Of a stretch of DNA of 64,000 nt, positions 12,601-23,559 are shown piece by piece. Source of the DNA: Daphnia pulex. Its lineage: Eukaryota > Arthropoda > Branchiopoda > Diplostraca > Daphniidae. The notes under the pieces were generated by a model. It had not been told where the DNA came from. It worked only from the letters and a program-made list of their open reading frames with translations, and did no database searches. The translations under genes were made by a program, and so were the position numbers. The DNA is taken from contig NC_060024.1 in the NCBI RefSeq assembly GCF_021134715.1, positions 496,001 to 560,000 on the forward strand. Direction: 5' to 3'. Position 1 is the first letter of the stretch. The number at the start of each line of letters is the position of its first letter.

Positions 12601-13229
12601 TAGATTTGACCAGTGATCCGTAGTAACATCTCCCAGCTATATATAGATGGGTCAATGACATTCCCGATTTTTTTCTCAGCATCCTCTTTCTTTGATGAGA
12701 CAGTGAGATGAAAACTTGTTGACGTTTTAAACTGACTCACTGACCAAATGGGTCACATCTTTCGATCGGTCAGCCACACAGCGGCGGTTTGACACTGAAA
12801 AACTAAGTAGTTCAGTGGCCCACGCCACTTGTTTGTGAAAATTCACTTAACAAACCTGCAAAACACTTACTATTTTAAGTATTCACTTACTTGATTACTC
12901 CTTTTTATGAAACAAGTATGAAAAATTGCTCTAAGTATGAAAATGCGTCAAGGAGTCTAAGTGTAGCTGCACTTAAACGATCAGTAGTTGGGGCTATGGT
13001 ATTTCCAATCCTTTCAACAATATTGCGCGCTTTTGTATTGTCGATGAAAACGTGGATTATATGTGCATAGAACGTACGCTTCATAACCACAGTAACGTAG
13101 AGAAATGAGCAACTGAAATATGGGTTTGAGTGCCGTTGAAATAGTTTTCAGGTATAATGTCATGTTTATTAGTTCAATTCATTGAAAACATACACCTACA
13201 ACATGTTGTAATAGTTTGGGTGTAACGTG
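9660..13229. other. 3.5 kb without a supported gene
   Basis: This stretch is AT-rich with several homopolymer T/A blocks (about 11330-11720). Open frames of 66-93 codons occur on both strands (for example 10069-10350 and 12504-12740) but none shows a motif, a sensible splice chain or a recognisable neighbour. A short ATG frame near 10260 ('MDSSRRTRKRRDI') could be the first coding exon of a gene, but no second exon was found. Confidence 0.4.
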
Positions 13230-13254
13230 AAATATTATTTTGCAATACAAAAGA

Positions 13255-13440
13255 CTGCAGACTGCAGTCTTTGCAGTCTCTGCAGTCCTATTTTTGGCCT
13301 TCGATCCCGATCCCGATCGTGTTTTTCTGTTTGGATCACGATCGCGGTCGCGATCACGGAAAAATGATCGCGATCATGATCGCGCGATCGAACGATTGCG
13401 ATCGTCACAACACTGTCTGCAGTGGACAATTGAATAACAA
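13255..13440. repeat. GATCGC/CTGCAG palindromic low-complexity block
   Basis: The block opens with overlapping ACTGCAG/CTGCAGT palindromes (13255-13292). It continues with many copies of CGATCG, GATCGCG and CGATCCCGATC to about 13412, and closes with CTGCAG at about 13422. It is far more GC- and palindrome-rich than its surroundings. It stays open in several frames only because the repeat avoids stops, so the 60-76 codon frames here are not genes. Confidence 0.7.
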
Positions 13441-13556
13441 AGAAGAAAACTGAGAGATAGCACAAAAAGTTTCACTCGGTTTTACAACAAATGAGAGGTG
13501 GTCATCGGAAAAATAGAGAGTCATCAAATTTTCGAAAATGAATTCTTTATCGTTGT

Positions 13557-16224
13557 CTAGATTAGAATCAACACAGTTGATAATCTCCAAAAGACAGGCA
13601 TGGAATTTTCTATTGCTTTAAGAAACACAGATCCTTTCTGACAGAGTCTGCCAGATACTTTCAAGGTCTTTACAGATGAAATAACAAATTTATTTCGACT
13701 AAGCAAGGCAGGGGGGGAATACAGAGAACCACGCCGACAACCTTGAACTGTTTGCTTTTTATATTTATAAAAAGCCAAAAATTGGAAATCTTTTCCGCCA
13801 CAGAAAAATTCCGCCTCCCCCTCAGATTTTATTGCAAGGCCAAGGAGTTGTTGGTGGTTGAAGGCCAACGAAAACTCAACATTCTTATAATTACAAATCC
13901 GTCGCATAACTTTTTTTAGTGGAGAATTTTTGGATTCGTATCTATAACAAGAATAAGAGTATCGCGGTGGCCCGTGCAACTTAATCTGGGAAATGAAATG
14001 GAGCAAATAATGAAGTTTGGGGGTAATTGAATAGCCAGAAATCTTGGGATATAGTACAACAAAAGCGGAGTTATGACTCTCTATGTCTAACTGAGTGATC
14101 TTTAGCTGATCCTCGGTAAAGGTGTAACACTGAAGAGATGCACATATGCGCAATAGAAGGATATAGTTTGTATACTGTGGGCTTTCATCGCAAGTCACAT
14201 ATTGCGCAAGAGATAGGGGGATCATAATTGACAGTGAAGACATTTAAGGAACGGAAAATGATAATTTGCCGTCGCTCATTACTTCATCAAATTTGATTTT
14301 AGGGGGAGTAGTAAATTGCCTTTGCGATTTCAATACAGATAAATAGCAGTTTACTTGGTCAAGATCTTTCCTCTTTTCCGCAATCAAAACTCTCAGTAAG
14401 AGTTTCAGTTCCAAGTTCAGGAATCCCTCGTCAGAAAGGTGCATATAATCACTAGGAAAAGCTTTGGTTGCATCGAAGCTATGTAAAGACGAAAGACACG
14501 ATTGTTCGTTGATGCCATATACTTTCGAGAGCTCTTCTATGTCTTTTACGTTTTCAGCAACTTCGATTTCCTCCACTTGAGTTTTATAGCTTAGTACATC
14601 TCGCAATCTACAGTCATGTTCATGATGGACCAAGTCCATCTGTTCCTTTTTTATGTGACACATTCGGCAAGGACTTTCAGCACAACTGACACTCTCTTTA
14701 AATCCGGCCATTTTATTACTTGCTGGCATATCTCCGACGCAGTTTGTAAGAAACCCATGCCATTCCCGCTCTTCATTTCTAATCAACAGTTTAACGCCCA
14801 TTTGCAAATCTGCGAGGTCTTTCAATACCGGTCTCCGAAATTAATCATACCGTGTTTTTTAAGAAGAGAACTGTTTACTACGCCGAGTAGTTGTATGCTA
14901 CGCAAGGTTGACTTAGAAGTAGGAGGAAGATTCATCAAACTCCAGTAAAAAAACGCCAACTTTTTGCTCCCCTTTCTTGCTTCCGAGCGGATTGGCTGGT
15001 TCAACCTCGTCCCAATACAATTGAAAGCCCAGTACTACCCCATTCAATCGTATAAAAAGTTTGTGGGTTTTTACATAGCTCCCATCCCATACATCAGAGT
15101 AGACTCCTTTGTCTCCAGTCACTTTAATACGTTCAAAGCTGTTGAGAGTGGCATCGTACACAGACTTAACGGACAACAATTGTTGGAGTGATTTTAAAAA
15201 TGGAATGATGTAACCTTTATCTTGATTGTGTCCAATTTGTAATGTGCCATCTGCGATGCGCTTCCAGTGATACTCCGCGCAAGAGGAACCGAGCGAAACA
15301 CAAAGCGGAAGAGTTGTAGGGAAGTTTCTTGCCCAGCATCACTCCATTTTGCTGTGTGTTTTGTAGATTGGGGCCTTGATTTCCGCCATGGCCTGTTTAT
15401 ATCCAGGTTTAGGTCTCGTTGACGAAGGCATCAACAAAGCCAATTTATGCTTAATAAGTAGATTTAAAAAAATTACAAATGCGTCGTCAGCAATAAATGT
15501 GGCACAACGCTAGTGCAAGACTATATAAGTTACCTCAAATTCTGTTAACCGCCTCGCAAAAATCTCGTCAATATTTCTTTGGACGAAGGCAACAGTTTCA
15601 AAGCTTAGAAAATGCTCATGTCTGAGGGCAAGAAGAAAACCAGCCGTGAAGATTTCTATTGAAATAGCCGGTCCAGTTATAGTTGCATCTGTCACGGAAA
15701 CTTCTTCATCTTCATTTGCTGGTTGTAGTGCAACAGCATCATTCTCAACTGAATCAGTTTCACAGTTAAAATCTGCGTCCAGCAGTTCTATAAGAAAAAA
15801 AAATATTCAAGTCACATGGTGCATAAAGCATAATCACAAAATCACCGTATTCAAGTGCCAGGCAATATAGCTTCGTAGTAGATGTATTAAACTAAATATA
15901 CCATGATTTTGGAGAGGTGGATTTGGTCCTCGATTATGATGACACAAATACCAATGCCGACGGAAGGTAGAATACACGGTGAATGCTCGATTGTTGCATG
16001 AGTCAACAGAACACAGAGTAAAAAACGGTTTTGTTGCACTATGATGTTCTACAATGTGCAAGAAAAACCATTTGTGGTATCTCAGTTTGATTATCGCACA
16101 TAGAACACTTAATTGCCCTTTGAGACGTCATTGCACTGTACGGTGTTGGTGTTATGCGACGACGCATGCCACGAGTGCGAGGAAGAAAACTTTCCCATTC
16201 ACAACCATACATGTGCCTCACCAA
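13557..16224 (-). pseudogene. tnp2/CACTA-like transposase relative, copy A (broken)
   Basis: Read on the minus strand. At 15834-16224 there are two C2H2-like fingers ('CSMC'..'HIVEHH', frameshifted; then 'CSVDSCNNRAF'..'RRHWYLCHH'). A mid-block at 15534-15786 ('GFLLALRHEHFLSF') has a GTAACT donor at its end. The core runs from about 15250 to 13760. It contains 'GVYSDVWDGS', 'PANPLGSKK', 'LRSIQLLGVV', 'CRMCHIKKEQ', the block 'DYMHLSDEG' (about 14430) and 'LHYLLHFISQIKLHGP'. Frameshifts near 14930 and 14820, and a stop at 14244 before the last block, break it. I recall these blocks from an animal family near EnSpm/CACTA tnp2 transposases; the superfamily name is tentative. It is divergent to the SAMD3-like gene starting near 17.2 kb, with about 1 kb between. 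Confidence 0.65.
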
Positions 16225-17178
16225 TATGAAATACTTTTTTTCTTATCAACAAAACAATACAAAGTTTACTGCAAAAAAATGTTTACAGTCACAACATAAA
16301 TCGTGCAAGTTTAATATTAAGTAGTTAAGTACTTACAGAAACTGTGGCTAAAACTTGTCTGCTAGGGAGTACCGCTAGTAGTACTGCTAGGGAAACTGAA
16401 TGCTGCTAGGGATAACCAAAATTAACACTGAAATGGTTGAGGTAGTTTTTTTTTACCCTTTGCTGTTGACAGAGAAACTTTACGCACATTAAACGAAGAG
16501 GCCAAATCAAGAGGGATGCGGGTCTCATCTACGTTCAGGTAAATAATGAAAGGATAAAATGTGCACCAAAAAAATTTACTTACGTCTTTGACTAATAAGC
16601 AGAAAAAAAGTCGACATCGTCATCGTCGTTACCAAGGAACTCCATTTCAAATATGAAGTACTCTCATATCTGAAGAGAGAGTTAGGGCTGAAAGGATATT
16701 GGGGGGGGGAATGTGTGCACATGAGATGGTATACCGACTCCTTCAGGTTGGTTCACTTATACAGTACCTTCCAAAAGTCTTTGGAAGCCCGAGAGGACCT
16801 TATGCAAAAACGCTGTTTTTGCAGTCCTCCCAGTACTACAGTTTTTAACCAAATGCTTTCAAATTTGGTATGTACATAGCTAGAAGTAGTGAGAACACCT
16901 CTGATTTTTTTCTGATTTTTTTTTACATTTCCTAAAGTACTTTTAGCCGGTTCTAAAGTCTTTAGAATGCCGAGAGGACCTTATGCAAATTAGGCCACTT
17001 TAGCCTTTTTTTTGCAGCTGAACGGATAGGGCTAGGGAAACGCGACTTTTAAAAAAAATCGACCTGCGTTAGCTTTATATCAGGTCTGATTTTCAATTTT
17101 TTTGATTGATATTTCAAAGTTTCATTTGAAGTTAAAAAACGAAAAAGTAAAATTCCCCTTTTTTCCGCACACACCCCT
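16225..17178. other. Spacer between divergent genes, with a direct repeat
   Basis: No coding sequence is supported. The spacer holds a near-identical direct repeat of about 35 bp at 16774-16808 and 16955-16989 (core GAGAGGACCTTATGCAAA) and a short CTGCTAGGG cluster at 16360-16415. As the likely promoter region of both flanking genes, the repeat could be a shared binding site or an old element end. Confidence 0.5.
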
Positions 17179-18165
17179 TTGTTTTTTCGTTGGCGCGAGA
17201 GAAAACAAAGGGATGGGAGCGGAAAAAATAACGCTATAGGCCTACAACCACCGAAAGAAAACGAGGAAACCGCCACGTCGATTGCTGAAGCCAGCAAAGA
17301 AGACGCGGCTTTTGCTTTCAGGCGAACATTTGTACACGCTAATACCCTCAAATGTGATGAAATAATAAGAACACTTCCCGAGTACAAAAGTTTTCAAACG
17401 GTTATTATACATATCAGTATTATTATATGGGTCACGCATTAACTTACCTTTTTACTTATAGGTATTGCATGACTTCGAGAGGGAATCATTGGGCATTACC
17501 ACCAGAGAGATTTTTACTTCTAGGCTTAATAATCATCTCTCGTATTTTCGGCTATTTTTGACGACTGAGAACAAACGTGAGGACTATTCTGACCTCTCGA
17601 ATCTCGAAATTATTGTACACGTCAACAATCTGGCCTCTACTAAAAAAGGGACACGGCATGACCCACCACTCTTCGCTATTGAAAGGGTACTGATTGTCTT
17701 TCACAACTTATATTTAATGGCCAATAACCTTCTTTTATGCAATAATTCCAGGTCGGTGGCGTCGTCCCTAACACCCGAGCTGATAATACCAGTCCTCACA
17801 GCATTCTTTTCTTAGACAGCAACAAAGCCATCAAGAAGATGATTATTAAGCCTGGTAGCGGCGTCTCCTATACAGTTGAGGGCATCGAGGGCAATATTTC
17901 CGTAATATTGCTGAATATCTTATCGATGATCTATTATACATTCGACATTTGCTACCCTGCCCTATATGGAATTTTAAAAGTTGTAGACGATTTGTGTTTA
18001 AAGGGCTTTCACCGGTATAGTGAAGAGAGTTCACAGCCTAAGAGACGACGAATTGGGCAAGGAAAAACTCGATCTCGTCTAGAAACCAAAAAAACGCCCG
18101 ATTGTGTGTCGAAGTTTTTAAAGTCTTATTTTGCATTTCTGGATAAAATGAACTTACAGCTATAA
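17179..18165 (+). CDS. SAMD3-like protein gene, copy 1
   Basis: The model has three exons: one ending near 17401 (begin uncertain; possible acceptor GCTATAG about 17240), 17462-17687 and 17752-18165 (TAA). Acceptors are CTTATAG and ATTCCAG and the donors begin GTTATT and GTACTG. The readable protein includes 'RRTFVHANTLKCDEIIRTLP', 'VLHDFERESLGITTREIFTS', 'ILFLDSNKAIKKMIIKPGSG' and 'TFDICYPALYGILKVVDDLC', and ends with a basic 'KRRRIGQGKTRSR' stretch. The layout matches the C-terminal part of a SAMD3-like family that I recall next to transposons in invertebrates and fish. The function is unknown. No ATG is seen for the first block, so an upstream exon is missing. It is divergent to transposase-like copy A. 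Confidence 0.5.
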
Positions 18166-18203
18166 ACATGCCTGTATTTCCATTTCAATAAACTTGACTC
18201 AAT

Positions 18204-18257
18204 AAACAAAGAGTCAAAGATCAATGCAATCAAGCATTGATCTTTGACTCTTTGTTT
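18204..18257. repeat. Perfect 24-bp inverted repeat, 6-nt loop
   Basis: 18204-18227 is the exact reverse complement of 18234-18257, with loop AATCAA. It starts about 40 bp after the stop codon of the SAMD3-like gene and follows two AATAAA-like signals (about 18185 and 18200), so it may lie at or just past the transcript end. Confidence 0.9.
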
Positions 18258-18509
18258 GTACGTCATTATAATTACGATTCTTATATATGGAATGCAGCAG
18301 AAGACTATTCCATAAAAAATTACCATAAAATGTATGGCTTTCAGGCATTGCTTTTTATTACAGATTCACCAAACAAGTATTACGATACTTAATTTTAAGT
18401 ACCGGTATATTTTTAAGTACAGATTTCAGATTCAGCTTCACGTACACTAAGACCATTTTTCTTAAGAACGTACTTACTTAATAAATAAGTAGTTAATTGC
18501 AATCAAGTG

Positions 18510-20150
18510 TTAAGATTTGAGGCCTACTTGTATTAAGTACCCAAATAACTCTGCAAGTAGATTTGCACAAACAAGTACATTTTTTAAAGTGCGCGACAGA
18601 ATGTCAGCTGGATTATCCTCCGATGGCAAATATCTCCATGTTGCGGCATTCTGTTGAGTAAACTCTCTGATCTTCTTGACCCGATTTGTAATGAATTGAC
18701 GAGGATGTCCTTCAGACTTGGAGATCCAAAAATGAATGATTTGGCTATAGCTCCAGAGAAATATTTTCATCCGGATGCCTTTCTTCTTTAAAGCTGTTAT
18801 GATGGTCGTGGCTAGAAGAGTGCCGAGATAGGCCGCCATCAATTCCGCTTCTGGAATTGAGATATCTCTCTCTCCTTCCCGCTGGCTATCCTTAATAGGA
18901 GTAATGTGTGCTTTCGACATTACAAATGCGGTTTGCTCTTTGTAGCAAAGATATGCGACGGCTCCATAGGCACGCCGACTCGCATCGCAGAATACATGCA
19001 GCTCTTGAACAGCGTCAACTGATCCGAAATGGGACTTTGGCAATGACATCAACTGCTGGTCGACTGCGACGTTTATTGAATCCACGAACTCCTTCCATCG
19101 TTTCAGGTGATCGGAAGACAATTCGTCGTCTATTTTGAGGTCTGATATGAAAATATCTTGAATAAGAATCTTCGATGAAGTGCCCAATGGTGCATAAAAT
19201 CCAAGGGGATCATAGAAGACTCCATTTCCTTTGAGGACGTCTCTTTTTTGTCACGACATCGGCTGCTGAGAGATTAGGTGGTTGAACGTTTAACGTATCT
19301 TTCTCCTGATTCCAAATCAAACCAAGAGTTTTTGATAGACGTGATGGGTCCCTCCCTCCCTACGCCAAACTTTTTTCAACAGCACCATCACTGAATCCCC
19401 AAGCTTGCAGGGGAAGATGAGCTTTATCCATGATGCGATTGGCTTCAGTGTAATAATTAAGAGCGGCACTGGGGCTCCCACAACCAGTTATGATGTTGAC
19501 GACGAATACACTTTACAGCATATCAGCAGCTATTTCGGAGGTCGACTTCTTAAGATGATGCATCATCAACGCGTTGAGGATGAAAGCAGGTGATGACTTA
19601 GCTCCATACGGCACCACTCTGAATCTGTAGACTGCTACTGGAGACTCAGGGTTGATTGGATCTTCTAACCAAAACCAACGAAGGAAATCTCGATCGGCCT
19701 TGTGCAGATTAATATGATGAAATGCCTTTTCCATGTCGGCAACGATGCTGATGGCATGAGTTAGGAAGTTGATTAAAATTTGAGTTTGGTCGTTGTGCAA
19801 TGGTGTAACAGCTTCGACACAGTCGTTAAAACTGACTCCATTCCATCCTTTACATTGACAATTGTAAACAATACAGATTGAAGTAGTAGCTGATTCCCTT
19901 TTGACATAATGATAAGGGATGTAATGGCAATTTTTTGCGAGCTCTACTGCAGGAACCTTTGCGTTTGAGTTGCTCTTCAATTAGACGAGAAACCACGGCT
20001 AACATTTCTGGTACTTTCTCTAAACGTTTAATAATGGCTCGAGTCATGCTCAGAAAAAAAATGTCTGCTGGCATCATTCGTTTTGGAATAAAAAATGGAG
20101 CTCGTACAGTTTTGTTTAGAAAATGCGCCATACAAAAAGTACGCAAAGTG
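18510..20150 (-). mobile_element. BEL/Pao fragment A: RT and RNase H part
   Basis: On the minus strand the reverse transcriptase block 'VADMEKAFHHINLHKADRDF', 'FRVVPYGAKSSPAF' (about 19530-19760) is followed by a degenerate YVDD region. The Pao-type connection and RNase H follow ('ELHVFCDASRRAYGAVAYL', 'IPEAELMAAYLG', 'WRYLPSEDNPADILSR', 18570-19000). These are the hallmarks of BEL/Pao polyproteins. The gag, protease and integrase are absent, several frameshifts occur (about 19260-19400, 19850-19980), and no LTR was found, so it is a dead internal fragment. It sits between the two convergent SAMD3-like genes. Confidence 0.85.
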
Positions 20151-20562
20151 TAGGTCTATTGTTTTGCGTTTTCCGTTAGCGATGTATGAAAAGTTCAAAA
20201 ATATTTTTCTTCCTTTCAAGAATTCTGAACAAGAAAAAAATACTGCCCCTATTTAAAAAGAATTTAGACCAAGGCCATTATTTAGTTAACGAAGGTTATT
20301 GTATCGTTCAATGACAAATGTGTTATATCCTGTATGGCATATTCCATTCGTTTTTTTAATTGATTTAAAACTTATGTATTATTTATTGAGTAAAAAATAT
20401 GATTTTGAGCGTATTTATTATACCCACATAGTTTATAAAGGTTTTATGATTCAAAATAAATAATTGCAAAAGTGCGAGAGAGAAAGAATTTAGAATATCA
20501 GGCTTCAATGTTTATTTGTTGATTGACAGATTATTTCCACAAACCTTTGAACAACAACCTAT

Positions 20563-22979
20563 TTTATGGATAAAGGTAAATCCGCAAAAGCTTCAAAAAA
20601 CAAAAAAAACAAATTTGATAGGAAGAGGATATTCGATAGACAAAATATAAGAATGTGCAAGAAGAAAAGAGAGGGCTGATTTCAAATTCGCGTTTTCTAG
20701 CTGCGAATGTTTTTTCCCTATCTTGATGAAAAAATCGTTTCCTATTTGGATCACACCGGGTTGTATCATATCGGATGTTTCGGACAGAACCCAACCGAAA
20801 CTCGTACCTCTCTTAAAATAAAATAAAAGGCAATTGAAAATCGAAATTAAGTCATAATGAATTCAGTGACAAAAGATATAAAGAAAATATAGACAACCAT
20901 AGTTTTATATACCTCAAATTTACGAAACATCAACGAAAGGCATTCAGAAGTTTGGACGCCTTTTACCTTTTCTCTAGGGTCATTACTATAGGAAAAATAT
21001 TTATGTTAGTAACTCAAGAACTATCAGGGAATAATCGGACGAGCCTGAAAGAAAAAAATCTATTACAAAAAATATTCTCGTCATTATAAATTATGGTGCT
21101 AACGAAAATCTTCTTTGGCTTGTTTTGCAGAAGCAATAAGTTCCCTCGCGCTAGTTGACGAAGCGGTTTTTCCAAATTTAGATTCAGCCTCCTCTATTAT
21201 CGAATCTTTTATCTTATCCCATGTTTGAACAAGCCTTTCTAACGGCTTCCCAGTTATAGCTTCAAATTTTTCTAATACCTAAAACATACTATATGATTCA
21301 AAGTGGAAAAACATATTAAGACAAACAAATACCTTCTGCTTCATGTAGCGTGATTAACATCGGGTATTTGTTTAATATCATATCAGCCGTTGTCTTTTTA
21401 TCCTTCACAAAATCCCGTCAGATTTTGCGAGTTACAGTTAGGCAATGCAACATTTTTTGCTTGTTGGCCCTATTTACCGTGTTGGTTCTTATATATATTT
21501 CAGCTTCTTTGACTTCCATTGGCGAAAATGTCTTTATTCCAGTCAGCGGCGAATTAGTGTTGTTTTTTAGAATTTTCTACTTCTCACGGCTTCTCTTTTG
21601 CCGGACATAACGCTCTAGAGTCCCAGTTTTCGTTACGGGATCGTAAAATATTTTCTATTAGAGAAAAATTTAAATATAGTTTTAAAGACTGCTGGGATTA
21701 AACATGATTACTGAGTAATCTAAATACCGAATTTCCCGTTTTGGGGAAAAAATGCGTAATAGATTCGGCCATTTTCGCGAATTCCTTTGGGCTCGGGTAC
21801 TTATCTTTCCGTCTAATTTTTCAAAGTTAATGCATAATCATTAAAAAAAGTAAATGATTAATGCCCTTAACTCTTTGCAGTTTAACATAAGCCAGCGACC
21901 AGCTGCGTTCATAATTAATCTAGTATGAATTGCCGAAGGTATCTTTTCTTTCTGAATTACTTCCATTAACACGGCTCCCCTTTAATCCTCGAATTTCTTG
22001 CTTCCGCATGCTTACAATTATGGTCTGCAATGGATAGTACTTGTCCTAGTTTACAGTAAACCCGATGACAAAAAAAGCATTAAATTTAATACCTTAAATA
22101 TTGACTATAAATAATAGCTAGCTTGATAACTAGCTTTACTATTGAATTATAAATTCATAGTTTTATCAATTTCTATAGAGGAGAAACGGCCTTACGTTCA
22201 TGTTTTCGTCCTGGTGAAGGTCTGGCATGTCTTCATCTTCATCTGAATCGGTTTCAATCGTTGCTTCTTCTTCCACCTCATCGTTTATCGACTCATGATT
22301 ATCCTCATTCTCTAGATCTTCCATTCTGTTGTCAAACAGCAATCCTTGACTATCCCCGACACTATCCATCAATTCTGCATCATCACCATTGTCTTGGTCT
22401 TCCATCTCACCCACATATTCAACCCTTTCTACTACTACACCAGCTTCCTCACCCCTCTGTACTACTACACCAACTTCTTCAACCCTTTCTGCTACTACAC
22501 CAGCTTTCTCACCCCTCTGTACTACTACACCAACTTCTTCAACCCTTTCTGCTACTACACAAGCTTCCTCACCCCTCTGTACTACTACACCAACTTCTTC
22601 AACCCTTTTTACTACTGCACCAGCATCCTCACCCCTCTGTATTTCACCAGCTCCGACACCCATCAATACTACATCACTAGGCGCTTTAACAAACAAGCGA
22701 GTCCCATCAGAATGCAACTTAAACAATATTTTGTCAGACTTGATGACGGTTCCACGTAAGTTGACAATTTGGCAGGGTCCGGATAAATTGAATTCTTCTT
22801 GTGCTTAAATAATGATAAAAACGCTAGTTAATATGTTTACACAAATTTTGTAAGTAGTTTCATTAAAAACTGTATCACGTACCTTCAGAAATGAGCTCTT
22901 CAAGGGTAGAAGCAACAATAAATGCCATATCCGTATTACAGTTAGAATTAGGATTCCCGATACAAGGGTCCATCCACAT
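20563..22979 (-). CDS. SAMD3-like protein gene, copy 2, with internal repeat
   Basis: Minus-strand exons: 22883-22979 (ATG TGG ATG), 22196-22803, then about 21890-22045, about 21640-21830, about 21340-21640, 21105-21280, about 20880-20990 and about 20563-20815. Junctions such as GTACGT/TTTAAG and GTAAGG/AACTAG support the first three. Readable blocks are 'EFNLSGPCQIVNLRGTVIKS', a 60-bp repeat region, an acidic segment ('TDSDEDEDMPDLHQDEN'), 'IHTRLIMNAAGRWLML', 'YPSPKEFAKMAESI', 'FSPMEVKEAEIYIR', 'VLEKFEAITGKPLERLVQTW' and the C-terminal 'GVIQIGNDFFIKIGK'. One or two frameshift-like breaks (about 21975, 21590) suggest decay or mis-modelling. It is head-to-head with transposase-like copy B. Confidence 0.5.
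22412..22642 (-). repeat. Coding minisatellite, 60-bp unit, about 3.8 copies
   Basis: The sequence repeats with exactly 60-bp period (compare 22441, 22501, 22561 and 22621) with few changes. On the minus strand it stays in frame with the SAMD3-like gene and encodes a 20-residue unit, VVVQRGEEAGVVAERVEEVG, alternating hydrophobic and charged halves. The plus strand also stays open, but as a shadow. Confidence 0.9.
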
Positions 22980-23559
22980 ACTTAATTAAAAACTGACATT
23001 GTATAAATCACTGAGCATAGACTTCAAAACGATAATCACGAGTAAAGCGCTTACACAAGACTCAGCATTTTCTGAGAGTGTCGAAATATTTCTCGCTCTC
23101 GACGCCCTCTGCCCGTAATTTCGGTACAATCGTAAGATTTTATTTGAAGGAAGGAGGGGACTAATAAGAGACTAACAAAATAAATATACGCCCACCTTAG
23201 TATTCAGTATTCTGTTAGCTAGTCTGTTTTCGTTTCTGCACAAACGAAGATCGATATTTTCGCACTAGATCAAAAATAGTTTTCTTCAAGTTCACAATTT
23301 CAATTAAATTTTTTTTGTTCATCTATTACAAATTACGAGTGTTTCAAGTGAGTTTTCAGAAGCGAATATTTGGTAAAGAAAGAGGAAAATCAGTTTCAGT
23401 GCTATTACTTATTGGTTTTATTTTCAAAAGGTGCTCATAATCATGCTGAATTGCCCGCTATAGTTTTGCAGCGATAACTTTGTTCTTATTTCGGCTCTAC
23501 GAAAACATTTCCGTGTACATTCCAACAATGGAACCCTTGATTTCCTTATCGTGTGAGAC

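Noticed and set aside
12132..12740. Minus-strand frames of 74-78 codons around 12.1-12.7 kb
   Set aside because: No start context, no splice chain and no recognisable residues; treated as chance.
13235..13465. Frames of 60-76 codons on both strands with Arg-Asp-His repeats
   Set aside because: They come from the GATCGC palindromic block; any frame through it gives RDRDH-type residues.
22261..22808. Three overlapping plus-strand frames of 137-139 codons rich in Leu/His/Ser/Thr
   Set aside because: They are shadows of the 60-bp repeat, whose period is a multiple of three and contains few stops. The minus-strand frame is part of a spliced gene.
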